From UBA7867 sp964579205 (GTDB lineage: Bacteria > Bacillota > Clostridia > Christensenellales > UBA1242): DNA of 64,000 nucleotides. Below are positions 1-7,325 of this stretch, one piece after another (position 1 is the first letter of the stretch; every line of letters starts with the position of its first letter). Both the position numbers and the translations under genes were made by a program. The stretch covers positions 1 through 64,000 of the forward strand of contig CAZOFH010000002.1 in assembly GCA_964579205.1 (NCBI GenBank), in the 5' to 3' direction. The notes below the pieces were generated by a model. The model ran no database searches and was not told the DNA's origin. It worked only from the letters and a program-made list of their open reading frames with translations.

Positions 1-31
1 AAAGTCGCAAAAATGCAATTTGCGACTTTTT
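1..31 (+). terminator. Rho-independent terminator of an upstream gene
   Basis: An 11-bp perfect stem (AAAGTCGCAAA / TTTGCGACTTT) with a 7-nt loop is followed by a T-run on the plus strand. It would end a plus-strand gene lying left of the window. Confidence 0.7.
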
Positions 32-47
32 CTATTGCAAAAAAGTT

Positions 48-75
48 TTGCTCTTGCTCTGAATTGTGATATAAT
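48..75 (+). promoter_or_regulatory. sigma-A promoter of the F420-ligase-like gene
   Basis: TTGCTC at 48-53 and a perfect TATAAT at 70-75, with 16-bp spacing, sit 24 bp upstream of the start codon. The -35 is weak. Confidence 0.55.
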
Positions 76-98
76 ATGTATTACATTTGGAGGTATGT

Positions 99-1292
99 AT
101 GAAAACTTTTGGAACAATTTCGAGGGGGATAAAAACTCCGATAATCAAAGCAGGGGATGACCTAGTACAAGTGGTCACCGATAGTTTGCTGAGTGCGGTG
201 GAGCGCGAGCACATCGAACTGCAAGATAGGGATGTCTTGGCAATAACTGAAGCGGTTGTGGGTATAACTGAGAAAAATTACGCATCAATCGACCAAATTG
301 CCGCCGATGTTACCAACAAATTTGGCAAGGCTGCTCATATCGGGGTCGTTTTTCCTACCCCTTACAGCAGAAATCGCTTTTCTTCGATTTTACGCGGAAT
401 CGCGCGCGGCTGCGCAAAAATCACGCTGCTGTTGTCGTATCCTGCGGATGAAGTGGGCAATTCCCTTTTTGATGAAGAGATGCTATACAAATATAACATT
501 AATCCGTGGGTGGATATATTGACGGAAGAGCAATATTATGAATGTTTTGGGCAGGAAGTGCATATTTTTACGGGCATAAATTATATAAAATATTTCCGTG
601 AATTGATAGAGGGAGAGGGGTGTCAAGCGGAAATAATTTTTGCCAATCGCGCTACGACAATTCTCGATTATACTCGCGATATTATTGTTGCGAATATTCA
701 TAAGCGTGATAGAACCAAAAAAATTTTGGTCGAGGCGGGTGCGAAAACAATTTTTAAAACGGATGAACTTTTGCGGCAGAGCGTACAGGGGAGCGGCTAT
801 AATAGCAAGTATGGGCTGCTCGGGTCGAACAAAGCCACCGAAGATACTGTCAAACTTTTCCCTGAAAACGGTGATAAGTTGGTCGTCAAAATTCAAGACG
901 AAATACGCAAGCGCACAGGCAAAACTCTAGAGGTGATGATTTATGGAGATGGTGCATACAAGGACCCTGTCGGCAAAATTTGGGAACTCGCGGACCCTGT
1001 CGTATCTCCTGCGTTTACGCCGGGGCTAGTCGGCACGCCTAATGAATTGAAGATTAAATATATTTCTGACAACAAACTCGCAGATTTGCGCGGAGAGCCT
1101 CTCAACGAGGCAATGAGGCAGGAAATCAGGAACAAGTCAAAAAAACTAAAAGGAACAAACGAAACATTGGGGACGACTCCGCGGAATTACACCGATTTGC
1201 TCGGTAGTCTGGCTGATTTGACTAGCGGCAGCGGCGACAAAGGTACTCCTGTGGTGCTGATTCAGAATTACTTTGACAACTATGCGGACTAA
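99..1292 (+). CDS. Coenzyme F420-0:L-glutamate ligase-family protein
   Basis: A 397-residue soluble protein of the F420_ligase (CofE-like) family found in many Firmicutes that do not make F420. The N-terminus has the GTISRGIKTPIIKAGDDL pattern, followed by a block on being needed and ending an activity (ITEAVVGITEKNY), and the C-terminal part has GDGAYKDPVGKIWELADP and the TPNELKIKY segment. In archaea and mycobacteria CofE adds glutamates to F420-0; here the substrate is unknown and an amide-ligase role on another metabolite is only inference. ATG at 99 is preferred to the in-frame TTG at 87 because GGAGG at 89-93 ends 5 nt before it. It stands alone, with its own promoter, and points away from the next gene. 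Confidence 0.7.
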   Translation: MKTFGTISRGIKTPIIKAGDDLVQVVTDSLLSAVEREHIELQDRDVLAITEAVVGITEKNYASIDQIAADVTNKFGKAAHIGVVFPTPYSRNRFSSILRGIARGCAKITLLLSYPADEVGNSLFDEEMLYKYNINPWVDILTEEQYYECFGQEVHIFTGINYIKYFRELIEGEGCQAEIIFANRATTILDYTRDIIVANIHKRDRTKKILVEAGAKTIFKTDELLRQSVQGSGYNSKYGLLGSNKATEDTVKLFPENGDKLVVKIQDEIRKRTGKTLEVMIYGDGAYKDPVGKIWELADPVVSPAFTPGLVGTPNELKIKYISDNKLADLRGEPLNEAMRQEIRNKSKKLKGTNETLGTTPRNYTDLLGSLADLTSGSGDKGTPVVLIQNYFDNYAD

Positions 1293-1359
1293 AATGCCTG
1301 TGGTAGGTGGTGCACTAGATATTCCCTTGCGACTTGCTTATTGCTCGCACAAATACCGC

Positions 1360-1444
1360 CTGACGCAAAGATGTCAAAACTCGTATTGGTTGTCAGGGAG
1401 AGGGGAGACTGCTTTTAGCATGCTTGCTTTCTGCGTCAGTTTTT
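1360..1444 (+). terminator. Probable long-loop terminator
   Basis: CTGACGCA at 1360-1367 pairs exactly with TGCGTCAG at 1432-1439 and is followed directly by TTTTT. The 64-nt loop is unusually long, so this could also be the closing stem of a structured RNA 3' end. It lies downstream of the plus-strand gene ending at 1292. Confidence 0.4.
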
Positions 1445-1508
1445 GAGGTCGGCGAGGGTGAATGCTCGTCAAAAAATTGCATTTAATCAATCAAATTAAC
1501 TATATAAA

Positions 1509-2006
1509 TCACTTTTTTACTTGAACTACAGACCTAGTGTGTGGCTTGAGTTTGCGCGCCTTTTGGGTACCTTTTTCGTCCCATTTGAGCGCGTTTTTGT
1601 TTTTGCAACGCTCGAGAAATTTTGTTTCCGCCTTCGGCAATCGGCGCTTGGTCGAAAACCTGTCGAGTTGGGTATCTAGGTCGAATTGATACAAAAATCC
1701 AGTGTCAACAGGTTCGCGATATGTGTGGTCGTGATGAGCGGGCTCGATTTTGCCTTCGGGGTCGACGCGCCGCGCGAGATCGTCCAAATAATAATTGATT
1801 TCGTCTACGCGCTCCTGCATATTAAGCGAGCGAAAGAACGACCTATGCGCCATCAGACCATCAATAAAATGCGGCAAATTATTTTCGGTAATTTCGGTAA
1901 AACCTAACGGGTCGGCAAAATTATTGAGCAAATATTCAATCATCACGTTGTGCATATCGCTGAAGATGCCGCTCATTTGTACAGACCTTTTCGTCAAAAC
2001 TAGCAT
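1509..2006 (-). CDS. Protein of unknown function, 165 aa
   Basis: I do not recognise this family. The product is hydrophilic and mostly helical-looking, with no signal peptide or membrane segment. The middle carries an acidic stretch and a His-rich patch (EPAHHDHTY), and the C-terminus is strongly basic (KARKLKPHTRSVVQVKK). The start is placed at ATG 2006 (MLVLTKRS), which has AAAGAGG 8 nt upstream; the in-frame codon 14 residues earlier has no ribosome site. The gene is single, convergent with the F420-ligase-like gene, and is followed by the long-loop hairpin on the other strand. Confidence 0.6.
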   Translation of the reverse strand: MLVLTKRSVQMSGIFSDMHNVMIEYLLNNFADPLGFTEITENNLPHFIDGLMAHRSFFRSLNMQERVDEINYYLDDLARRVDPEGKIEPAHHDHTYREPVDTGFLYQFDLDTQLDRFSTKRRLPKAETKFLERCKNKNALKWDEKGTQKARKLKPHTRSVVQVKK

Positions 2007-2408
2007 AATTTTTACCTCTTTTGTGTGGATTTGCATATATGATAGCACAAGTTTTCTAAAAACGCAAGCACTTTTTGAAAATATTTTCTAAAAATTGCGA
2101 TTTTTTATTTTTTCTTATTTTTTCTTATTTTTCTCCATATTTTTTGCCTATTTTTTTTGAGAATTTTGATAGCTGTTTTTTGACTTCGCGCCTTATCTTA
2201 TTTATAATATAGGGTTTTTTTGTTGAATTTCTTGGGGGTAAATAATTTGTAGCTCGCCGATAATTTGGGAATTTTTTCGGTATTTTTTATAATTAGTTTT
2301 TGGAATTATCCTTAATACTTTTTTAGCACATTTTTTGAGCGTGGGAGTGACTAAATTTGCTTTGCATAAAAATTTTTGTGTAAATTTTAATTTTTGTGAA
2401 TTTTTCTC
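2007..2408. other. T-rich intergenic stretch without a gene
   Basis: About 400 bp of low-complexity T-rich sequence (many TTTTTT and TATTTT runs). No ORF with a ribosome site is visible on either strand. It separates the unknown minus-strand gene from the tRNA-fMet promoter and probably contains the promoter of that gene. Confidence 0.5.
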
Positions 2409-2437
2409 TTGACAAACGAATATAATTGTGTTAGAAT
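2409..2437 (+). promoter_or_regulatory. tRNA-fMet promoter
   Basis: TTGACA at 2409-2414 and TAGAAT at 2432-2437 with a 17-bp spacer, 10 bp before the mature tRNA 5' end. Confidence 0.85.
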
Positions 2438-2447
2438 ATTCATATAT

Positions 2448-2524
2448 CGCGGGGTAGAGCAGTTCGGCAGCTCGTTGGGCTCATAACCCAAAGGTCGGAG
2501 GTTCAAATCCTTCCCCCGCTACCA
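2448..2524 (+). tRNA. Initiator tRNA-fMet (CAT)
   Basis: A 77-nt cloverleaf with encoded CCA. The anticodon loop is CTCATAA on a stem with three consecutive G-C pairs (GGG/CCC), and position 1 (C) faces T72 and so is unpaired. Both are hallmarks of bacterial initiator tRNA rather than elongator tRNA-Met. Its last 29 nt are repeated at 2725-2753. Confidence 0.95.
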
Positions 2525-2724
2525 TTTGGACGGGTGCGAGTGTTTAGGCTTGTGCCTGTTTTTGTTTTTTGTGTGGGGATAGTGGAGAAGGGGGGAAGTC
2601 TTTTGCACGCGTTTGCGTGCTATGACTGGACGGCATCAACCTCCGAGCAGTGTTTGGCAATGGATTGCCAATCAATCTGCCTTGACGCATCGAAATAAAT
2701 TTCTCTGGCGTCTGCGTTGATAGG

Positions 2725-2753
2725 CGGAGGTTCAAATCCTTCCCTCGCTACCA
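2725..2753 (+). repeat. Direct repeat of the tRNA-fMet 3' end (att-like)
   Basis: 29 bp matching 2496-2524 (T-arm, acceptor 3' strand and CCA) with one mismatch (CCCTCG for CCCCCG). This is the footprint expected from tyrosine-recombinase integration into a tRNA 3' end. The 200 bp between the copies (2525-2724) carries small hairpins (TTGGCAAT/ATTGCCAA, CACGC/GCGTG) but no integrase, so it would be the remnant of an excised or deleted element. Confidence 0.7.
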
Positions 2754-2757
2754 GTAG

Positions 2758-2790
2758 AAAGCCCTTAAACAAGGGCTTTTGTTATTTTTT
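2758..2790 (+). terminator. Terminator after the tRNA repeat
   Basis: AAAGCCCTT (2758-2766), loop AAAC, AAGGGCTTT (2771-2779), then a T-rich run. It may be the original tRNA-fMet terminator displaced by about 230 bp. Confidence 0.75.
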
Positions 2791-2810
2791 AAACAAACAA
2801 AAAAGTTGAT

Positions 2811-2829
2811 TTGACAACTTTTTGACAAC
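2811..2829 (+). repeat. Tandem TTGACAAC repeats
   Basis: TTGACAAC at 2811-2818 and again at 2822-2829 (11-bp period). Short direct repeats next to an attachment core resemble integrase arm-binding sites, but no integrase gene is present. Interpretation is tentative. Confidence 0.3.
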
Positions 2830-2861
2830 TAATTTGTACTCAATATGTGCTTCGTTGCGTA

Positions 2862-2890
2862 AAAAATCAGTCCCACAGGGGCTGATTTTT
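2862..2890 (-). terminator. Terminator of rep, bidirectional
   Basis: AAAAATCAGTCCC / GGGGCTGATTTTT with a 3-nt loop, giving a 13-bp stem with one G-T pair and T-runs on both strands. It begins at the rep stop codon. Confidence 0.85.
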
Positions 2891-4061
2891 ATTCAGTGGC
2901 AAAAATTGGGTCGAGATCGTCATCGGCTAAGATTGTATCTAATTCGGTAGCAATATCTGATACGGTGATACCGTCTGCCATTTGGCGCCAAGCACGTTTT
3001 ATTTTGGTTAAAAATTCGACACGGGAGGTGCGGGATATGTATGAACTAAAACGGGCGGTTGATTTTTTGAGAGTAAAATTCTCGTTTGATAGCAATTCTT
3101 GAAATTCTTGCTCTGAAAGGTATATACACTCTTTTGTTCCTTTATCTAGATTGTGTGTGCGGAAGAAGGATTTGCCGTTAAAAGGCACGGCAGATTTATC
3201 TTTTGCCATATATTTTGCCAAATAGAACACAACCTTTTCGTAAACAGTCAAATCATTCGTTCGGTCGGTGAGGGGAATCACTGAGCAAAATCCCTCTTGG
3301 TAAAACGTGGGCTTGAAGTTATAAATTTTGTCGCCGATATTAGAGAGAAGGGGCTGTAAGTACAATTTATTTTGCACTGGCTGATTATTACGCATAATAA
3401 TATTGCCGTGTTTATCCTTGCGATAAAGTTGCATATTAACGGCACGAGAAAGGATAGAATCAATATTTGCGTTAGCGATTACGCCGTGAAAGTGTAATTT
3501 GGAGCCGTCTTTGTGGTATTCTACCACGCACATAATTTGAATATCTGGATAATTATACTGCAATTTTTGCCGAAAAAGTTTCCACGCATATTTTACGGCT
3601 TGTTGGTCGGTACTATTGATTTTGCGAGGGTCAAAAGTAATGGTAAAAAAGTATTCCCAGTCGTTATTTTGCCCATAATTCAAAAACGAATTGAGAGCAC
3701 GTTTATGATTTTTGTGTCGAGTATTCAGAAAATTGGTAATTGTTGATTTTGGGTTTTGGGGGTCTATTGCTCGTATCGCCTCAAAATTGGTATCAAAATA
3801 AAACAGTCTACGACGAGGTGCGGGCGATTTGTTGCCAGCGATTGAAAATTCTTCATCAAAAAATAGTAATTCGCTATTGCGTTTATTATGATTGAGAATA
3901 GTATTTGCACGCAAAGAAATATTATTTAATTTTTTGAGTGCTTGTGCCGTTGATTGGTTGCTAGAAAAATCAATGTTGCAGAATGGACAATGGTGTAGGT
4001 TTTTGTTATGTAGCAAGCATTCTTTGCACAACTCTTTTAACTGAGGATTTTTTTGCTCCAT
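2889..4061 (-). CDS. HUH-superfamily rolling-circle replication initiator
   Basis: A 390-residue Rep protein. The three canonical motifs are in order: motif 1 FFTITFDP (138-145), motif 2 LHFHGVI with the metal-binding His190-Phe-His192, and motif 3 YLAKYMAKD (280-288) with two tyrosines (280 and 284) spaced as in Y2-type enzymes. The N-terminus has a probable zinc knuckle (CKEC at 12-15 and CPFC at 25-28). Such proteins nick the plus strand at a double-strand origin, stay covalently bound and re-join the strand after a replication round. GGAG lies 7 nt before ATG 4061. Two strong hairpins immediately upstream (4095-4190) are good origin candidates. The zinc knuckle and two tyrosines look more like gut single-strand-DNA plasmid/phage Reps than M13 pII. 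The reading frame is intact. Confidence 0.88.
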   Translation of the reverse strand: MEQKNPQLKELCKECLLHNKNLHHCPFCNIDFSSNQSTAQALKKLNNISLRANTILNHNKRNSELLFFDEEFSIAGNKSPAPRRRLFYFDTNFEAIRAIDPQNPKSTITNFLNTRHKNHKRALNSFLNYGQNNDWEYFFTITFDPRKINSTDQQAVKYAWKLFRQKLQYNYPDIQIMCVVEYHKDGSKLHFHGVIANANIDSILSRAVNMQLYRKDKHGNIIMRNNQPVQNKLYLQPLLSNIGDKIYNFKPTFYQEGFCSVIPLTDRTNDLTVYEKVVFYLAKYMAKDKSAVPFNGKSFFRTHNLDKGTKECIYLSEQEFQELLSNENFTLKKSTARFSSYISRTSRVEFLTKIKRAWRQMADGITVSDIATELDTILADDDLDPIFATE

Positions 4062-4379
4062 TTTTTTACTCCATTTATTATAATTTCTGCTTAAGGGATA
4101 CCATTATCAAGTATAATGGTATCCCTCTGTTCTTTTCGTTAAAAGGTTGACGAAATGCTTGGTATCTGGCAATCAGATTACCAAGCATTTCCTTTTATCT
4201 CATCGTTAGGCTCTGCCTAACAACCGCAAGGAGCGAAGCCCCTTGACCCATTGTATTTTTACTGCGTATGGCGTCAAAGCCCCCAGTGTGGGCTTTGGGG
4301 TTGCAAGTATATCCGTTATGCGTGTCAAGGGCGGAAGCACTGTCGTGCTCGTCGATTTTTGCGAGCAAAAATAGTCCGC
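4062..4379 (-). other. Hairpin-rich intergenic region (candidate origin/packaging site)
   Basis: A perfect 13-bp hairpin with 5-nt loop at 4095-4125 (GGGATACCATTAT arm). A second hairpin at 4153-4190 has a 16-bp stem with one bulged T (AAATGCTTGGTATCTG arm). Smaller stems follow: GTTAGGC/GCCTAAC near 4204, AAAGCCC/GGGCTTT near 4277, AGCAC/GTGCT near 4336. Inoviruses and rolling-circle plasmids put the plus origin, minus origin and packaging hairpin in such a region next to rep. None has a U-run, so they are not simple terminators. Function is inference. Confidence 0.55.
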
Positions 4380-4383
4380 TCAT
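4195..4383 (-). CDS. Doubtful 62-aa ORF coupled to orf138
   Basis: Its ATG overlaps the stop of the upstream gene in an ATGA arrangement typical of translational coupling. Against it, most of its length is the hairpin cluster, the product has no recognisable domain or hydrophobic segment, and no separate ribosome site is visible. I list it as a candidate only; it is not hydrophobic enough to be a coat protein. Confidence 0.2.
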   Translation of the reverse strand: MSGLFLLAKIDEHDSASALDTHNGYTCNPKAHTGGFDAIRSKNTMGQGASLLAVVRQSLTMR

Positions 4384-4796
4384 TCCTTGACACCCTCCAA
4401 GGCTCGTTCTGGTATGTGAGACAACTGAGGCACATCGATAGCTTTGGGAAACTCTGGATAAACAGACGGAGGGGGAGTGTCGGATTTAACAGACGAAGCA
4501 TTTAATTTATTCTCTCCCTGCTCTTCTCTTAAAGCATATTCTACTTGCGACCAAAGTTTTGGGTGCAACTTTTTCCAAAACCAGCCGTGTGGCATTGACT
4601 CAATCGCTTGCTGTAATCGCAGTTTGTTACGTTGTTGCCGATAAAAAGGCTTGCTATACAACTTCATATACCGCACGCACTGTCTATCCATTGCTTTTAA
4701 AACTGCGGTAGGAGGCTTTACAACTCCCAAATCTTGTAATTTTTCGTATTCAGCAAAAACGAAATCGCTCAAATCTGAATAATTTTTAATATCCAT
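4380..4796 (-). CDS. orf138, unknown inovirus-element protein
   Basis: A 138-residue basic, soluble protein that I do not recognise. The first 95 residues look helical with many Arg/Lys and aromatic residues (RQQRNKLRLQQAIE; HGWFWKKLHPKLW), followed by a Pro/Ser-rich tail (DTPPPSVYPEFPKAIDVP). Its ATG at 4796 lies inside the end of the Zot gene (11-nt overlap), preceded by AAAGGAGG at a 6-nt spacing, so the two are translated together. Position after pI suggests a role in assembly, DNA binding or regulation, but there is no direct evidence. Confidence 0.7.
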   Translation of the reverse strand: MDIKNYSDLSDFVFAEYEKLQDLGVVKPPTAVLKAMDRQCVRYMKLYSKPFYRQQRNKLRLQQAIESMPHGWFWKKLHPKLWSQVEYALREEQGENKLNASSVKSDTPPPSVYPEFPKAIDVPQLSHIPERALEGVKE

Positions 4797-5646
4797 ATAT
4801 AGCCTCCTTTTCGACTTCGGCTAAAATCTTTTTATCACGCTCGGCATTTTTCCAAAATCCAAGAGGAGCGGTGAAATAATGCGTATTATTATACTCGATA
4901 TAACTCTCAAGGGTTTGAACGTACCCATCAGACGAATAATACTCAATAGGTTTATTGTAATTAGCATAAAATGCAGGACGGCAAGATTTGGAATTATAAT
5001 AACAAAAAATATCAAAGTCGCAATTTTCTTTGAAATCCTTGCCTTGGTGTTTGAATTGAGTTTTATCGCTCGCCCAAAGATAGTTTTCTGCTACATCTGC
5101 GGAAGAAAATTCACGACCGTGCCAAGTAATTTGACTAACATAACCATACTCATCTGCTTTTATTGAGCATTCGTCAAGGACAATTACTCGCTCAGCCAGC
5201 GCGCGAATATTTACATCAATATTTGCAGGACGCTGACAAACTAAAAAAATATTATAGTCGTTGTGCCGGTGTAGTTGATACCAATGATACACATCTTCGC
5301 GCAAATACTTGCTCATACGGCTATCGTAATAACGCTGGGCTTCATCCAAAAAAATTGTAGAATAGGGAGGTAGAAAACAAGTATCAAAAAATATATTAGG
5401 CAAGCCAATAGAAAAACCGTCGACATCGTATGAATGGCGCCTGCGACCCAGCCTTATGGGATTATCAGAATAACACAAATGCCTTTGTGGAGGCAAATCA
5501 TAATCGAAGCCACTACTATTGAGAAGTTTAAGTTCGCGCTTACACGATATGTAATTAAATGAATCATCCTGCAATACTTTAAAAGCATAATATGCCATTA
5601 AACTAGTTTTACCTGAGCCGGGGACGCCGCATATCATAGTAATCAT
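4786..5646 (-). CDS. Zonular occludens toxin (Zot)/pI-like assembly ATPase
   Basis: A 286-residue P-loop ATPase of the Zot family, the inovirus morphogenesis protein (pI of M13), which drives extrusion of ssDNA through the membrane. Walker A is GVPGSGKT (7-14) right at the N-terminus, Walker B is IFLDEAQR (98-105), and the VCQRPANIDVNIRALAE segment is the sensor-like region typical of Zot. ATG 5646 has AAAGGAG 6 nt upstream. Unlike classic pI/Zot proteins I see no transmembrane helix after the ATPase domain: the C-terminal 90 residues are Tyr/Asn-rich and polar. It is therefore either a soluble variant that works with another membrane protein or a divergent packaging ATPase. Family assignment is firm, membrane topology is not. 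Confidence 0.88.
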   Translation of the reverse strand: MITMICGVPGSGKTSLMAYYAFKVLQDDSFNYISCKRELKLLNSSGFDYDLPPQRHLCYSDNPIRLGRRRHSYDVDGFSIGLPNIFFDTCFLPPYSTIFLDEAQRYYDSRMSKYLREDVYHWYQLHRHNDYNIFLVCQRPANIDVNIRALAERVIVLDECSIKADEYGYVSQITWHGREFSSADVAENYLWASDKTQFKHQGKDFKENCDFDIFCYYNSKSCRPAFYANYNKPIEYYSSDGYVQTLESYIEYNNTHYFTAPLGFWKNAERDKKILAEVEKEAIYGY

Positions 5647-5679
5647 TTTTTACTCCTTTAATATTTTTTTGTATAAGTG

Positions 5680-5708
5680 TTGACTTTTTTTATTTTTTTG
5701 CGTATAAT
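5680..5708 (+). promoter_or_regulatory. Promoter of the counter-oriented small RNA
   Basis: TTGACT (5680-5685), 17-bp spacer, TATAAT (5703-5708) on the plus strand, opposite to every gene of the element. No protein-coding ORF follows. Confidence 0.75.
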
Positions 5709-5714
5709 AATAAA

Positions 5715-5812
5715 TGACAAGTCAATAGTGCTTGCACTACTTGACCTACTTATCGACAGGTAACACTAAACGTCGTTACCAACTTGCTAAGGGCTTGACC
5801 CTTAGTTTTTTT
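5715..5812 (+). ncRNA. Small structured RNA on the strand opposite to the phage genes
   Basis: A complete transcription unit of about 95 nt: promoter 5680-5708, predicted start near 5715, hairpin GTCAA-AGTGC/GCACT-TTGAC (5721-5745), a 6-bp hairpin GGTAAC/GTTACC (5759-5780), and a perfect terminator CTAAGGG-CTTGA-CCCTTAG followed by seven T (5787-5812). The T-run exists only on the plus strand, so the unit is not the terminator of orf126. It lies between orf126 and Zot. It could be a counter-transcribed copy-number or Zot-leader regulator, or an RNA-polymerase-made primer for complementary-strand synthesis (its sequence is complementary to the presumed virion strand). Confidence 0.6.
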
Positions 5813-6179
5813 ATTTCATAAATTTATTTACAAAAAATTTATGTCTATGCCGTATTTTCTTTTTACCAATGTCTTGTATAGTCGTTGTAGCAATATTATT
5901 AATAGCATTATGACTTATTCCAGACCAACGTAAAAAATTTGCATCATTTTTTGGAATTACATAAATATTTCCATTGCGTACTTGCTTTAATTTGTTTAAT
6001 GAATATCTACCCGACAGTTCTTCCAACGAAGTAACTATATTAACATTACAAGTACCATTTTTATTATCCTCTCTAATATATACATAATGACCACCGGGGA
6101 TATAACGACCTTGCTTGTCTTTCAACCGCAAATTGCGATTATCACAGTATCCGATTTTGCCTGTCAATTTCTTGCTCAT
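5811..6179 (-). CDS. orf126, unknown inovirus-element protein (122 aa)
   Basis: A small basic soluble protein that I do not recognise. It has a beta-rich first part (GGHYVYIRED; NGTCNVNIVTSL), a middle with NGNIYVIPKNDANFLRWSGISHNAI, and a very basic end (KKKIRHRHKFFVNKF). The true start is ATG 6179: GGAGGT lies 4 nt before it, whereas the in-frame codon at 6191 is a TTG that is part of that ribosome site. A nucleic-acid-binding function is plausible from the charge, but no domain is visible. In the circular order it lies between the InlB-repeat protein and Zot, the place of pVI in classic inoviruses, yet it has no membrane segment. Confidence 0.7.
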   Translation of the reverse strand: MSKKLTGKIGYCDNRNLRLKDKQGRYIPGGHYVYIREDNKNGTCNVNIVTSLEELSGRYSLNKLKQVRNGNIYVIPKNDANFLRWSGISHNAINNIATTTIQDIGKKKIRHRHKFFVNKFMK

Positions 6180-6248
6180 TTTCACCTCCAAGAGTAACTA
6201 GCATTTTTGCTAGAATGGCAGGGAGTTTTTAAAGATACTCCCGTAAAC

Positions 6249-7325
6249 TTAATTAAATGTACCTGTACATGAACCAAAAGTAATACTGTTGTCGGTTAAC
6301 TCAAAAGCTGTACAACAATACTGATTCATTGTACCGCTGCCTGCAGGATTATAATAGTACATTTTGTTATTATATAATACATAATTAGGCACAGTCGTAC
6401 ACGTAGGACTCATCATACCCCCAACATAAGTACCTGAATGGCCGTCAAACACGACGTCCAAAGTATAATTGTTACCATTATAAACAAAAGTACATTCTTT
6501 ATCAAAATCAACAAGATAAGTTTGCTCTACACGCACATCGTCTTTTGTTAAAACATAGGTAAGGGTAGGATCTAGTATAGCTTTAGCGAAATCAAGTTGA
6601 AGACTGCCATTTTCGAGCAAGGTAACTGTCGGCGACAGCATAAAACCTGACATTTTATACGAACCACTTTCCTCACTAAAGAAACCATACGCTCCACCAA
6701 TCAATGATGAAGAGGTGGTTTCATCAATCAAATCAAGGAGCCACATACCTGAATTAAATATCAGCAATGTAACACTATAAGAATATCCCTCAGTTATACA
6801 AGAACCAGTCCACTGTCCTGCAAAGTTGCTAACAAATACTGCATACAATGTTGTATCAGAATTTATTGCCACAGTAGACAAATCAACAACATTATAACGG
6901 TCCAAACTCCAGCCAGCGAAAGATTTGCCTTCAAAAGTTGGCGCATCAGGCTCTACAGCATAATTAGCATTTTCTACATACTGACTAGAGTAGGTAGCGT
7001 CATTAGCCATAAAGGTAACTAAATTTTTATAAATCCAATCAGCGACAAAATCAGTATTTTGTGTGATAGAATAAGTAGCCACATTTACGATTACGCCGTT
7101 TACCTTCCAGCCATTAAACACTTTACTAGCAGTGCTAGAGATGCTTGGCGCGGTGGCTGTTGAATTTTTGTCAACGACCTGACTCTTTAACTCTGTTGTA
7201 TCGTCCAAGAAGCGTGCAGTAAACTGTTGAATGTATAGCGCAGTAAATGTAGTGGTGGAGTTTATTTGGATAGTAGTAGGGTCTACGACTTTGTGACTAT
7301 CAAAGCGCACCGTATTTTGTCGCAA
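6249..7325 (-). pseudogene. 5'-truncated InlB/Flg_new-repeat surface protein
   Basis: An open frame of 358 codons starting only at a TTG with no ribosome site and no signal peptide. The first residues (VRFDSHKVVDPTTIQINSTTTFTALY, split here only as a description of residues 7-31) align with the second half of a Flg_new/InlB B-repeat, compare FAGWSLDRYNVVDLSTVAIN at about 124-143, so the frame begins inside a repeat. Two to three repeats are followed by a beta-rich, lipocalin-like domain beginning GQWTGSC. The frame is open a few codons further upstream to a TGA. Such repeats belong to secreted adhesins and are common in the host lipoproteins of this window. In the element it sits where the pIII adsorption protein would be; alternatively it is a host gene truncated by the insertion. 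Confidence 0.6.
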
